NCBI GenBank assembly: GCA_042088875.1
Contig: JBELLF010000013.1
Span: 1-23,236, forward strand
Direction: 5' to 3'
Origin: Marisimplicoccus framensis_A
GTDB lineage: Bacteria > Bacteroidota > Bacteroidia > Flavobacteriales > Flavobacteriaceae
Length of the DNA stretch: 23,236 nucleotides
Position 1 is the stretch's first letter. Each line of letters opens with the position of its first letter. A program made the position numbers and the translations under genes. The notes beneath the pieces are model-generated. The model was not told the DNA's origin and did not search any database. It worked only from the letters and a program-made list of their open reading frames with translations. Positions 1 through 6,392 of the stretch are shown here, piece after piece.

Positions 1-41
1 ATAAATGGTAAAAATTAATAAGCTTATTTAATACAATTAGT

Positions 42-49
42 TATATTTG
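42..49 (+). promoter_or_regulatory. Bacteroidota-type -7 promoter box before rpsU
   Basis: The octamer TATATTTG matches the Bacteroidota -7 consensus TAnnTTTG exactly and lies 19 bp before the rpsU ATG. This would give a very short leader. No convincing -33 TTG or TTTG box is visible about 20 bp upstream, so the call rests on the -7 box alone. Confidence 0.5.
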
Positions 50-68
50 CCTGCGCAATTAATTTTAT

Positions 69-263
69 ATGTTAATTATACCTATCAAAGACGGCGAAAA
101 TATCGACAAAGCTTTAAAGAGATTTAAACGTAAGTTTGATAAAACGGGTGTTATGAGATCTCTTAGAGAAAGAAAGCAATTTGTTAAGCCATCAGTTGAG
201 CACAGAAGTAAAATTCTTAAAGCTCGTCATATTCAAAGACTTAAAGATCAAGAAAACCTATAA
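69..263 (+). CDS. rpsU: 30S ribosomal protein S21
   Basis: Small-subunit ribosomal protein S21, 64 residues and very basic, of usual length for the family in Bacteroidota. The N-terminal MLIIPIKDGENIDKALKRFK followed by an Arg/Lys-rich helix with RSLRERKQF is typical of S21. S21 sits near the 3' end of 16S rRNA and influences mRNA start selection, which fits a phylum that rarely uses Shine-Dalgarno pairing. Its position just before xerC is a familiar Flavobacteriia arrangement. A TAnnTTTG box lies directly upstream, and no ribosome binding site is visible. Confidence 0.95.
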   Translation: MLIIPIKDGENIDKALKRFKRKFDKTGVMRSLRERKQFVKPSVEHRSKILKARHIQRLKDQENL

Positions 264-305
264 ATAATTCAATATTTTCTTTATACATCGTAATTTAGAT
301 GTGTA

Positions 306-1193
306 ATGCTTATTGAAAAGTTTATTGAATACCTCAGAGTAGAAAAAAATTACTCAAATCATACAATTACCGCTTATAAGACTGACTTGAATAATTTCAA
401 TGATTTCTTAATCCAATCTGGTACTAAAACTAAAATTGAAAATATCGATTATAAAGTTATTAGATCTTGGATTGTTAAAATGGTAAATGATAACATATCT
501 AATCGTACAATAAATAGAAAGATATCTAGTTTAAAATCATTCTATAAATTTCTAATAAAAACAGATACTATCAAGTCTTCTCCTTTGATTGCTCATTCTC
601 CTTTAAAACAATCAAAAAAGATTCAGGTACCATTCTCAAAAGAAGAAATAAATACTTTACTTGATAATGATTATTTTAATAAAGACTACAATGGAACTCT
701 TAAGAAGACAATAATTTTATTCTTTTATTTTACTGGTGTAAGAAGAATTGAGCTTATTTCCCAAAAATCATCAAATGTTAACCTTGAATCATCTACCCTA
801 AAAGTTATAGGAAAGAGGAATAAAGAAAGGATAATTCCTATACTTCCAAAGCTTAAGAAATCAATTATTTACTATCAAGAATTAAAATCTAAAAGTTTTA
901 AAAATTTAGATTTAGATCTTCTGTTTATATCAAAGGGTGGAAAGCAGCTATCTGAGAAATTTGTTTATAGAACTGTTAACGAATATTTCAATCTTGTTTC
1001 ACCTAAAGTAAAAAAAGCTCCACATGTTTTAAGGCATAGTTTTGCTACTCATTTAATCAACGAAGGAGCAGATATTAATTCTGTAAAAGAGCTCCTTGGT
1101 CATGCAAGTTTATCTACTACACAAGTTTATAGTCATACTAGCATGGAACGAATAAAAGAGGTCTTCCAGAACTCACATCCTAGGGCTAAATAA
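306..1193 (+). CDS. xerC: Tyrosine recombinase, XerC/XerD type
   Basis: Site-specific tyrosine recombinase of 295 residues, the normal Xer length, expected to resolve chromosome dimers at dif. The N-terminal SAM-like core-binding domain spans about residues 1-90 and the catalytic domain about 105-290. Visible catalytic residues are Arg146 (FTGVRRIEL), the beta-hairpin Lys near 170 (GKRNKER), His240 and Arg243 (HVLRHSF), His266 (LLGHASL) and the nucleophile Tyr275 (TTQVYSH). No element ends, integron or phage genes surround it, and it follows rpsU by 42 bp, so it is a housekeeping Xer protein rather than a mobile-element integrase. Sequence alone does not separate XerC from XerD; I follow the usual name for this locus. 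In many flavobacteria hpf/raiA follows, but here tRNA genes follow directly. Confidence 0.9.
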   Translation: MLIEKFIEYLRVEKNYSNHTITAYKTDLNNFNDFLIQSGTKTKIENIDYKVIRSWIVKMVNDNISNRTINRKISSLKSFYKFLIKTDTIKSSPLIAHSPLKQSKKIQVPFSKEEINTLLDNDYFNKDYNGTLKKTIILFFYFTGVRRIELISQKSSNVNLESSTLKVIGKRNKERIIPILPKLKKSIIYYQELKSKSFKNLDLDLLFISKGGKQLSEKFVYRTVNEYFNLVSPKVKKAPHVLRHSFATHLINEGADINSVKELLGHASLSTTQVYSHTSMERIKEVFQNSHPRAK

Positions 1194-1215
1194 TTTTTAA
1201 AAATTATTTCTTTTT
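1188..1215 (+). terminator. A/T-only palindrome and T-run, possible xerC terminator
   Basis: A perfect 22-bp palindrome (1188-1209, two 11-bp halves meeting at 1198/1199) overlaps the xerC stop codon. It is followed by C and five T residues. As RNA it would fold into a stem of about nine A-U pairs with a small loop. It contains no G-C pair, so a terminator is plausible but not strong. It separates xerC from the tRNA promoter region. Confidence 0.35.
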
Positions 1216-1217
1216 AC

Positions 1218-1248
1218 TTTGTTGTAGGCAAAAAAAGCATTTATTTTG
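1218..1248 (+). promoter_or_regulatory. Candidate promoter of the tRNA cluster
   Basis: TTTG at 1218-1221 is followed 20 bp later by TATTTTG at 1242-1248. The second box is one T short of the -7 consensus TAnnTTTG, and the spacing suits the Bacteroidota -33/-7 pair. Transcription would start a few bases before the first tRNA at 1266. Inferred from motif and position only. Confidence 0.4.
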
Positions 1249-1265
1249 CAACTGTTATATATCAA

Positions 1266-1339
1266 GCCGATATAGCTCAGCTGGCTAGAGCAGCTGATTT
1301 GTAATCAGCAGGTCGTGGGTTCGAGTCCCTCTATCGGCT
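1266..1339 (+). tRNA. tRNA-Thr (anticodon TGT)
   Basis: A cloverleaf can be drawn by hand. The acceptor stem GCCGATA pairs with TATCGGC (1332-1338), and the discriminator is T. The anticodon stem GCTGA pairs with TCAGC around loop TTTGTAA, giving anticodon TGT at 1300-1302, which reads ACA/ACG. The TTCGAGTC T-loop is present. CCA is not encoded. First of four clustered tRNAs. Confidence 0.97.
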
Positions 1340-1357
1340 CTTTGAAATCTTGAAATT

Positions 1358-1439
1358 GGGGAGATACTCAAGCGGTCAACGAGAGCAGTCTGTAAAACTG
1401 TTGGCTACGCCTTCGTAGGTTCGAATCCTGCTCTCCCCA
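1358..1439 (+). tRNA. tRNA-Tyr (anticodon GTA)
   Basis: Class II tRNA of 82 nt with a long variable arm. The acceptor GGGGAGA pairs with TCTCCCC (1432-1438), and the discriminator is A. The anticodon stem GCAGT pairs with ACTGT around loop CTGTAAA, giving anticodon GTA at 1392-1394. The variable arm GCTACGCCTTCGTAGG can form its own stem. CCA is not encoded. Confidence 0.97.
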
Positions 1440-1448
1440 CATCCTAAT

Positions 1449-1521
1449 GCGGGAGTAGCTCAGTTGGTAGAGCGTCAGCCTTCCAAGCTGAATGTCGCGA
1501 GTTCGACCCTCGTCTCCCGCT
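1449..1521 (+). tRNA. tRNA-Gly (anticodon TCC)
   Basis: The acceptor GCGGGAG pairs with CTCCCGC (1514-1520), and the discriminator is T. The anticodon stem TCAGC pairs with GCTGA around loop CTTCCAA, giving anticodon TCC at 1482-1484, which reads GGA/GGG. It starts 9 nt after tRNA-Tyr and is probably processed from the same transcript. Confidence 0.97.
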
Positions 1522-1530
1522 CTACTTTTT

Positions 1531-1602
1531 GCCGATATAGCTCAGGGGTAGAGCGTTTCCTTGGTAAGGAAAAGGTCCCGAGTTCAAATCTCGGTATTGG
1601 CT
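1531..1602 (+). tRNA. tRNA-Thr (anticodon GGT)
   Basis: The acceptor GCCGATA pairs with TATTGGC (1595-1601, one G-T pair), and the discriminator is T. The anticodon stem TTTCC pairs with GGAAA around loop TTGGTAA, giving anticodon GGT at 1563-1565, which reads ACC/ACT. Its first 15 bases equal those of the first tRNA-Thr. The D-loop is one of the shorter ones in the cluster. CCA is not encoded. Confidence 0.97.
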
Positions 1603-1629
1603 CATCTTTAAAAAACCAAATCTTTCTAT

Positions 1630-1959
1630 ATGCTTATCGAAGTTTTAAAATCCAAAATTCACAGAATTAAAGTTACAGATGGAAATCTAGATTATTTAGG
1701 TAGCCTAACACTTGATTTAGATCTAATGGAAAAAGTAGGTCTTATTCATGGAGAAAAAATACAAGTTTTGAATGTTAATAATGGCGAAAGACTAGAGACT
1801 TATTTAATAGAAGGTGAGAGAGGTAAAGGTGATGTTATTATTAATGGTCCAGCTACTTACAAGGTAAAAAAGGGTGATATAATTATTATAAATAGTTATG
1901 CTCAAATAGAATTTGAGTTAGCCTCTAAATTTCAGCCTAAGCTATTAATATTCGATTAA
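1630..1959 (+). CDS. panD: Aspartate 1-decarboxylase proenzyme
   Basis: Pyruvoyl enzyme that converts L-aspartate to beta-alanine for pantothenate and coenzyme A synthesis in the cytosol. The protein has 109 residues, slightly shorter than the usual 115-130 because the C-terminal tail is short. The self-cleavage site Gly24-Ser25 (YLGSLT) is intact and would give a beta chain and a pyruvoyl-bearing alpha chain. Lys9, His11, Arg54 and Tyr58, which match active-site positions of the E. coli enzyme, are present, as is the INGPA segment near residue 70. The ATG lies 27 bp after the last tRNA with no terminator in between, so panD is probably transcribed with the tRNA cluster. The convergent symporter gene ends 11 bp downstream. 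No panB or panC is in the window. Confidence 0.95.
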   Translation: MLIEVLKSKIHRIKVTDGNLDYLGSLTLDLDLMEKVGLIHGEKIQVLNVNNGERLETYLIEGERGKGDVIINGPATYKVKKGDIIIINSYAQIEFELASKFQPKLLIFD

Positions 1960-1970
1960 TATTTCATTTT

Positions 1971-3659
1971 TTACCAAAACATTGCATATAAAAAGGCTGT
2001 TATAAGTAATACTCCAAATGCTGCAATGTTGAAAGTGCTATCTGTTGAGAATAATTTTTTTGTAAGATTTATTCCTTTTGGATCATCATTATTACCCTCC
2101 AAATAACTTATTATTGCAATAATAGCAATAGTAGCAATACAAGTATACCCCATTTGGTGCATAAATGGAAGGTCAATAAAAATAGATGCATCACTCCATC
2201 GTTTAGGAGCAACCTTAAAATACATTGCAATTGGTATAGATAACATTGCCCCCCAAATTGCAGCGTTATTTGTTGCTTTTTTATAGAATAATCCCATTAT
2301 AAATACTGCTAAAATTCCTGGACTAACAACTCCTGTATATTCTTGAATAAAAATAAATACTTGACCAAGACCCTCAAGTTGAGGTGCAATTAATATTGCA
2401 ATAATTAGAGCAACAACAACAGTTATTCTTCCAACAGTTACCATCTTAGCGTCAGATGCGTTTTTGTTGAAATGAGATTTATATATATCCATTGTGAAAA
2501 TAGTTGAAGTCGAATTAAGCATTGAAGCTAAAGATGATACAATAGCTGCAGCTAGAGCTGCAAGAATCAAACCCTTAACTCCAACAGGAATAAAATTCTT
2601 AATTAGCCATGGTGCTGCATTGTCATTCGCAAAACTACCGTCTGAATATATAAAACCTGGATCAACAGAAGCTGCAGTAAGCATTCCTGTATCATCTAAA
2701 TTCATTACATAAGCGATAATCCCTGGTAAAACAACAATTACAGGAATAATCAATTTTAAAAATGCAGCAAAAGCAATACCTTTTTGACCTTCTGCTAAAC
2801 TCTTTGCAGCCAAAGTTCTTTGTATAATATATTGATTAAAACCCCAATAATATAGGTTTGCAACCCACATTCCGCCAATTAAAACTGCAATGCCCGGGAG
2901 ATCAAACCATGCGTCTTTTCCATTGGGAGTTATTATTTCACCTTTTGATAATATCATTGAAAATCTTTCAGGTGCTTTTTCAAATACATGCTTTAACCCA
3001 TCGACAACTCCTCCTGAATCAGTTACATTGGCTAGTGCAAAATAGGTCATTAAAAGTCCACCAAAAATTAAGATTACCACCTGAATTACATCTGTCCAAG
3101 CTACTGAAGCCAATCCTCCCCATAAAGAATATGCAAGTGCAAATAAACTTAATCCAATTATACTATTTAATATAATTGACCCATCACCAACACCAACAAT
3201 AGTGTCTAATGCTTTACCTCCTAAAAATAAAACTGTTGTAAGGTTAACAAACACAAAAAGTGCTATCCAAAAAACAGCAAGTATAGTTTTTAAATTAGTA
3301 CTGAATCTTTTTTCAATAAACTCAGGTATAGTATAAAGCCCCTTTTCAATAAAAATTGGAAGAAAATATTTTCCAACAACTAATAGTGTTATTGCAGCCA
3401 TCCATTCATAAGACGCTATTGCTAATCCTAGAGCAAAACCTGATCCAGACATTCCAATAAATTGCTCGGCAGATATATTCGCTGCAATCAAAGAAGCACC
3501 TACTGCCCACCATGGAAGAGACTTACTAGCTAAAAAATAATCTTCAGCATTTTTCTGTTTACCCTTTTTGTCCCTTGAAACCCATAATCCTATAGATAAA
3601 ATTGTAACAGCGTATAAACCAAAAATTAAATAGTCTATTAATTCAAAACTTCCACTCAT
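1971..3659 (-). CDS. Na+/hexose symporter of the SSS family, vSGLT-like
   Basis: Inner-membrane sodium:solute symporter of 562 residues with about 14 membrane segments (LeuT fold). It resembles the Vibrio parahaemolyticus Na+/galactose transporter closely along its length, for example SLPWWAVGASLIAANISAEQ near residues 47-66 and the NLYYWGFNQYIIQRTLAAKS stretch from 268. Sugar-site residues known from vSGLT have matches: Gln66, Glu85, Asn268, the Tyr271 gate, Lys302 and Gln437. The Na+2-site segment AIVSS is at 372-376. Galactose or glucose uptake coupled to Na+ is therefore likely; the exact sugar is inferred. It is a single gene with no glycosidase or sugar kinase beside it, convergent with panD and with a 256-bp upstream gap. 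I saw no clear CAAAnnTA (reverse-strand -7) box. It has no signal peptide; the N-terminus leads directly into TM1. Confidence 0.92.
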   Translation of the reverse strand: MSGSFELIDYLIFGLYAVTILSIGLWVSRDKKGKQKNAEDYFLASKSLPWWAVGASLIAANISAEQFIGMSGSGFALGLAIASYEWMAAITLLVVGKYFLPIFIEKGLYTIPEFIEKRFSTNLKTILAVFWIALFVFVNLTTVLFLGGKALDTIVGVGDGSIILNSIIGLSLFALAYSLWGGLASVAWTDVIQVVILIFGGLLMTYFALANVTDSGGVVDGLKHVFEKAPERFSMILSKGEIITPNGKDAWFDLPGIAVLIGGMWVANLYYWGFNQYIIQRTLAAKSLAEGQKGIAFAAFLKLIIPVIVVLPGIIAYVMNLDDTGMLTAASVDPGFIYSDGSFANDNAAPWLIKNFIPVGVKGLILAALAAAIVSSLASMLNSTSTIFTMDIYKSHFNKNASDAKMVTVGRITVVVALIIAILIAPQLEGLGQVFIFIQEYTGVVSPGILAVFIMGLFYKKATNNAAIWGAMLSIPIAMYFKVAPKRWSDASIFIDLPFMHQMGYTCIATIAIIAIISYLEGNNDDPKGINLTKKLFSTDSTFNIAAFGVLLITAFLYAMFW

Positions 3660-3758
3660 AAATAATTTTTTAAGTAATGTTTATTAAAAAAGATGTTGAT
3701 TCTTTTAAGATATTTATAAAATTAGAATTTTTGTTTAATTTAAAAAATAATACTTTAA

Positions 3759-3881
3759 ATGATTATTAAGGAAAGAGGTAAAAATAGTATAGCTCTTAAG
3801 ATTGCTAAAAGGATATTACTAAGTTTTATAATTATAATTTTGGTTATGATGCTAATGTTTTTTATGCTGGGTATTATTTAG
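3759..3881 (+). CDS. Hypothetical 40-residue single-TM membrane microprotein
   Basis: A short ORF running from ATG at 3759 to TAG at 3881. The first 18 residues are basic (MIIKERGKNSIALKIAKR) and are followed by an unbroken hydrophobic segment at 19-40 rich in Ile, Leu, Met and Phe. This is the layout of a small inner-membrane protein with its N-terminus in the cytosol by the positive-inside rule. It lies 34 bp before the cupin gene on the same strand, so it may lead the cupin/SDR operon. TTTG at 3730-3733 and TACTTTA near 3751 form an imperfect promoter just upstream. I do not recognise the family. Conservation in relatives would be needed to prove it is translated. Confidence 0.5.
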   Translation: MIIKERGKNSIALKIAKRILLSFIIIILVMMLMFFMLGII

Positions 3882-3915
3882 CAATAAACTTTGTAAATTG
3901 AAATAATAATTAAAA

Positions 3916-4227
3916 ATGGATATAAAAGAAATTAAATCAGTTGAAGTAATGCCTGGATTTAAAGGTAGAATAATTCATGGCTCAGATTTTACATGGGTTT
4001 ATTGGGAAGTAGAAAAAGGAGCAAGTCTAAAAGAACATAATCATGTAAATGAACAATTAATGCACGTTATTGAAGGTGAGTTCGAATTCACAATTCAAGG
4101 AGAAAAAAATATTTGTAAAAAAGGTTCAACATTTCTGATTCCATCAAACGTTTCTCATTCTGGTAAAGCAATATCTGATTGTATATTGATGGACGTTTTT
4201 AGTCCAAAAAGAGATGACTTAGCATGA
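3916..4227 (+). CDS. Single-domain cupin protein
   Basis: Small beta-barrel cupin of 103 residues, one domain. Cupin motif 1 is seen at about 35-56 with metal ligands His41 and His43 (EHNHVNEQ), Gln47 in place of or next to the usual Glu (Glu46 precedes it), and GEF at its end. Motif 2 at 70-83 (GSTFLIPSNVSHSG) keeps the Pro and His81. A metal-binding site is therefore likely, but the substrate cannot be told. Its last four bases overlap the next gene's ATG (ATGA), which implies translational coupling to the SDR. Cupin/SDR pairs occur in several small-molecule pathways, so no single function follows from this one. Confidence 0.85.
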   Translation: MDIKEIKSVEVMPGFKGRIIHGSDFTWVYWEVEKGASLKEHNHVNEQLMHVIEGEFEFTIQGEKNICKKGSTFLIPSNVSHSGKAISDCILMDVFSPKRDDLA

Positions 4228-5009
4228 AAATAGATTTAAGTGGAAAAAAAGCGCTAGTAGGTGGAAGTAGTAAGGGAATTGGTTTTGGAATTGCAAGACA
4301 ACTTGCAGAATCTGGTGCAAGTGTTTGTTTAATGGCAAGAGATAAAAATAAGCTTTCAGAAATTATTAATGAACTTCCTAAAAACAATTATCAAGATCAT
4401 GAATATTTATTAGTTGATTTTTCAAACTTTGAAAAATTTAAATCTACAATAACAAACTATCTATCAACTAATATTATAGATATACTAGTAAATAATACTC
4501 AAGGACCTCCTGCGGGTAATTCATTATCTAAAGATATTGAATCATATCAAGAGGCTTTTGATTTATTATTTAAATGTGTTGTTTATACAACATCATTAGT
4601 TGTTCCTCAAATGCAAAAAAATAAATGGGGTAGAGTTATAAATGTTACATCAGTTTCCGTAAAGGAGCCTCTTAATTATCTTGTTTTATCAAATAGTATT
4701 AGATCTGCGGTAGTAGCTTGGGCAAAAAGTCTATCAGTTGATATTGGTAAAGATGGAATTACTATAAATTCTATTTTAACAGGTTACTTTGATACTGAAA
4801 GAATTAAAGAGTTAAACAAAGAAAAATCAGAATCTTTGAATATATGTGAGAATGAGGTTTTAGAAAAAATGAAATCTTTAGTCCCAGCTAACAGATTAGG
4901 AAAGATTGATGAGTTTGGATATCTTGTTTCTTTTCTTAGCTCAGATAAAGCGGCATATATTAATGGGGCTTCAATCCCAATTGACGGGGGGCTTTTAAAA
5001 TCTTATTAA
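4224..5009 (+). CDS. Atypical short-chain dehydrogenase/reductase lacking YxxxK
   Basis: Rossmann-fold SDR of 261 residues, FabG-sized. The nucleotide-binding glycine motif is present as VGGSSKGIG (12-20), but NNAG is replaced by NNTQG (90-94) followed by PPAG. The strand leading to the active site (RVINVTSVS) keeps Ser143. Aligning onward, the catalytic Tyr falls at Ser156 and the Lys at Arg160 (LSNSIRSA). This matches a described subgroup of beta-ketoacyl-ACP-reductase-like SDRs that deviate from the cofactor motif and the catalytic tetrad. Normal SDR chemistry is thus doubtful, and the substrate is unknown. It is translationally coupled to the upstream cupin by an ATGA overlap and shares a TTAA stop overlap with the convergent SDR gene. 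Confidence 0.85.
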   Translation: MKIDLSGKKALVGGSSKGIGFGIARQLAESGASVCLMARDKNKLSEIINELPKNNYQDHEYLLVDFSNFEKFKSTITNYLSTNIIDILVNNTQGPPAGNSLSKDIESYQEAFDLLFKCVVYTTSLVVPQMQKNKWGRVINVTSVSVKEPLNYLVLSNSIRSAVVAWAKSLSVDIGKDGITINSILTGYFDTERIKELNKEKSESLNICENEVLEKMKSLVPANRLGKIDEFGYLVSFLSSDKAAYINGASIPIDGGLLKSY

Positions 5010-5803
5010 ACATCGTTATATCTTCCAGGAGCTAATAACCCACTTACCAACCTAAAAACAGAACGTGGTATAATTTTTAATAAGAATACAATTATTTTCC
5101 ACGTTTTTGTTGGAACAGATATTTTCTTACCCCTCATCATTGCATCTACTCCCTCTTCTGCAATCCTTTTTGCACTTTTTTTAAGAAAACCAGGAACGCT
5201 GTCCATCTCTGATTGAACACCACTTGCTGTATGAAAATTTGTAACTGTATATCCTGGGCAAACTGCAGTTGAGGTAATTCCATATTTATTGTAAAAACTT
5301 AATGATTCACTAAATCTATTCATAAAGGTTTTAACAGGACCATATAGAGATTGAAGAGACGAAGCAGGTGCAAATGCAGCTACTGATGAGACAATCATAA
5401 TTTTGCCTCCCCCATTTGAGATCATATCATTTATGTATTTTTTTGTAAGTGCAATAACAGAAGTACCTAAAACTCTTAGGCATTTTTCTTCATCTTCCAT
5501 TGTGTTTTTATGGAAAGCGTTTGGTAATGCATATCCAGCATTGTTGACTAGTATATCTATATCATATTTTTTTTGACTTGTAAACTGATAAATTTCATCA
5601 GGTGAATCAATCAATGTTAAATCAGATGAAAAATAATCACATTTTATATTATGGTTATTAGATAATTCTTTGCAAACTTCTTCTAATTTTTGTTTTGATC
5701 TTGCAACTAAAATCAAATTATGTCCTTTTTTAGCAAGAACTTTTGATATTTCTAATCCAATGCCCGAACTTGCTCCAGTAATTAATGCAAACTTATTTTC
5801 CAT
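5006..5803 (-). CDS. Classical short-chain dehydrogenase/reductase
   Basis: SDR of 265 residues with a complete active site: TGASSGIG cofactor motif (9-16), the DL pair at 61-62, NNAG (87-90), Ser140, Tyr154 and Lys158 (YGPVK), and PGYT at the usual place after the active site. NADP(H) use is likely from the Arg35 after the second strand (VARS). The last 40 residues are basic and hydrophobic (WKIIVFLLKIIPRSVFRLVS), suggesting membrane association as in some fatty-acyl or steroid-type SDRs. The substrate is not known. It is convergent with the atypical SDR (shared TTAA stops) but not close to it in sequence, so it is no recent duplicate. Its start lies only 28 bp from the divergent acetyltransferase start. 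Confidence 0.9.
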   Translation of the reverse strand: MENKFALITGASSGIGLEISKVLAKKGHNLILVARSKQKLEEVCKELSNNHNIKCDYFSSDLTLIDSPDEIYQFTSQKKYDIDILVNNAGYALPNAFHKNTMEDEEKCLRVLGTSVIALTKKYINDMISNGGGKIMIVSSVAAFAPASSLQSLYGPVKTFMNRFSESLSFYNKYGITSTAVCPGYTVTNFHTASGVQSEMDSVPGFLKKSAKRIAEEGVDAMMRGKKISVPTKTWKIIVFLLKIIPRSVFRLVSGLLAPGRYNDV

Positions 5804-5831
5804 TGATGTAAATTTAGAATATTATTTAAAA

Positions 5832-6392
5832 ATGATCACATTAGGTAAAGTTGAAAGTTATAATGATTTATTGCAAATAAGAGAATTAAATCAAAATAAC
5901 TTAATAAATAATCTATCAGAAGAAGATAGATTAGAATATGGATTTTTAACTATTGATTATGGTATTGATTTACTTAAAGATGTAAATAAAATTCAAAAGT
6001 CTATTGTTGCTCTGGATAATGATAAAATTGTTGGATATGCAATTGTAATTGATAAAACTGTATATGGTCTAAATAAACTTTTTGATGATTTAATTGACAG
6101 GTTAAGTACAATAACTTTCAACTCAAAAAAATTAAAAAATATTAACTATGCTCTTGTAGGTCAGTTATGTATTAAAAAAGAGTATAGAGGTCTGGGAGTT
6201 GTAAAAGAAATATATAAATTTTATAAAAAAGAATATTCTGAAAAATATCATTATTTAATTACTGATATTGATGAAAGAAATAAAAGATCACTTAGTGCTC
6301 ATTTAAAAATTGGATTCCAAATTATTGATAATTTTTATTGGGGAGAAAGTAACTGGAATATAATTTTATGGAATTGGAATGATGAAAATTGA
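5832..6392 (+). CDS. GNAT-family N-acetyltransferase
   Basis: Predicted acetyl-CoA-dependent acetyltransferase of 186 residues. The acetyl-CoA loop appears as QLCIKKEYRGLGVVKEIY (111-128) with the R-G-x-G signature at 119-122, followed by the helix/strand region LSAHLKIGFQIID (154-166). An open frame extends upstream to 5670, but that part lies antisense inside the divergent SDR. I place the start at the first ATG beyond it, residue MITLGKV. The substrate is unknown. It overlaps rlmN by 14 bp, so the two are probably co-transcribed. RlmN itself does not need an acetyltransferase, so the pairing may only reflect compact packing. Confidence 0.8.
   Translation: MITLGKVESYNDLLQIRELNQNNLINNLSEEDRLEYGFLTIDYGIDLLKDVNKIQKSIVALDNDKIVGYAIVIDKTVYGLNKLFDDLIDRLSTITFNSKKLKNINYALVGQLCIKKEYRGLGVVKEIYKFYKKEYSEKYHYLITDIDERNKRSLSAHLKIGFQIIDNFYWGESNWNIILWNWNDEN

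Noticed and set aside
306..1602. xerC plus a tRNA cluster as an integrative-element boundary
   Set aside because: The recombinase has the standard Xer size and sits after rpsU as in many flavobacteria. I saw no tRNA 3'-end direct repeat, phage or conjugation genes.
1266..1602. Two tRNA-Thr genes as a recent duplication
   Set aside because: They share the acceptor stem and first 15 bases, but the anticodon stems, loops and T arms differ. They are ordinary isoacceptors.
3666..3691. TTTTTTAA/TTAAAAAA inverted repeat before the symporter start
   Set aside because: Only A-T pairs with a 10-nt loop in very A/T-rich DNA. Such repeats are expected by chance, and there is no further support.
4224..5803. 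The two adjacent SDR genes as an inverted duplication
   Set aside because: They differ in active site, cofactor motif and C-terminus, and their sequences are not close beyond the general SDR fold.
5670..5831. Upstream extension of the acetyltransferase frame by 54 residues
   Set aside because: It lies fully antisense inside the N-terminal coding part of the classical SDR and looks unlike GNAT sequence. The ATG at 5832 is the first outside that gene.
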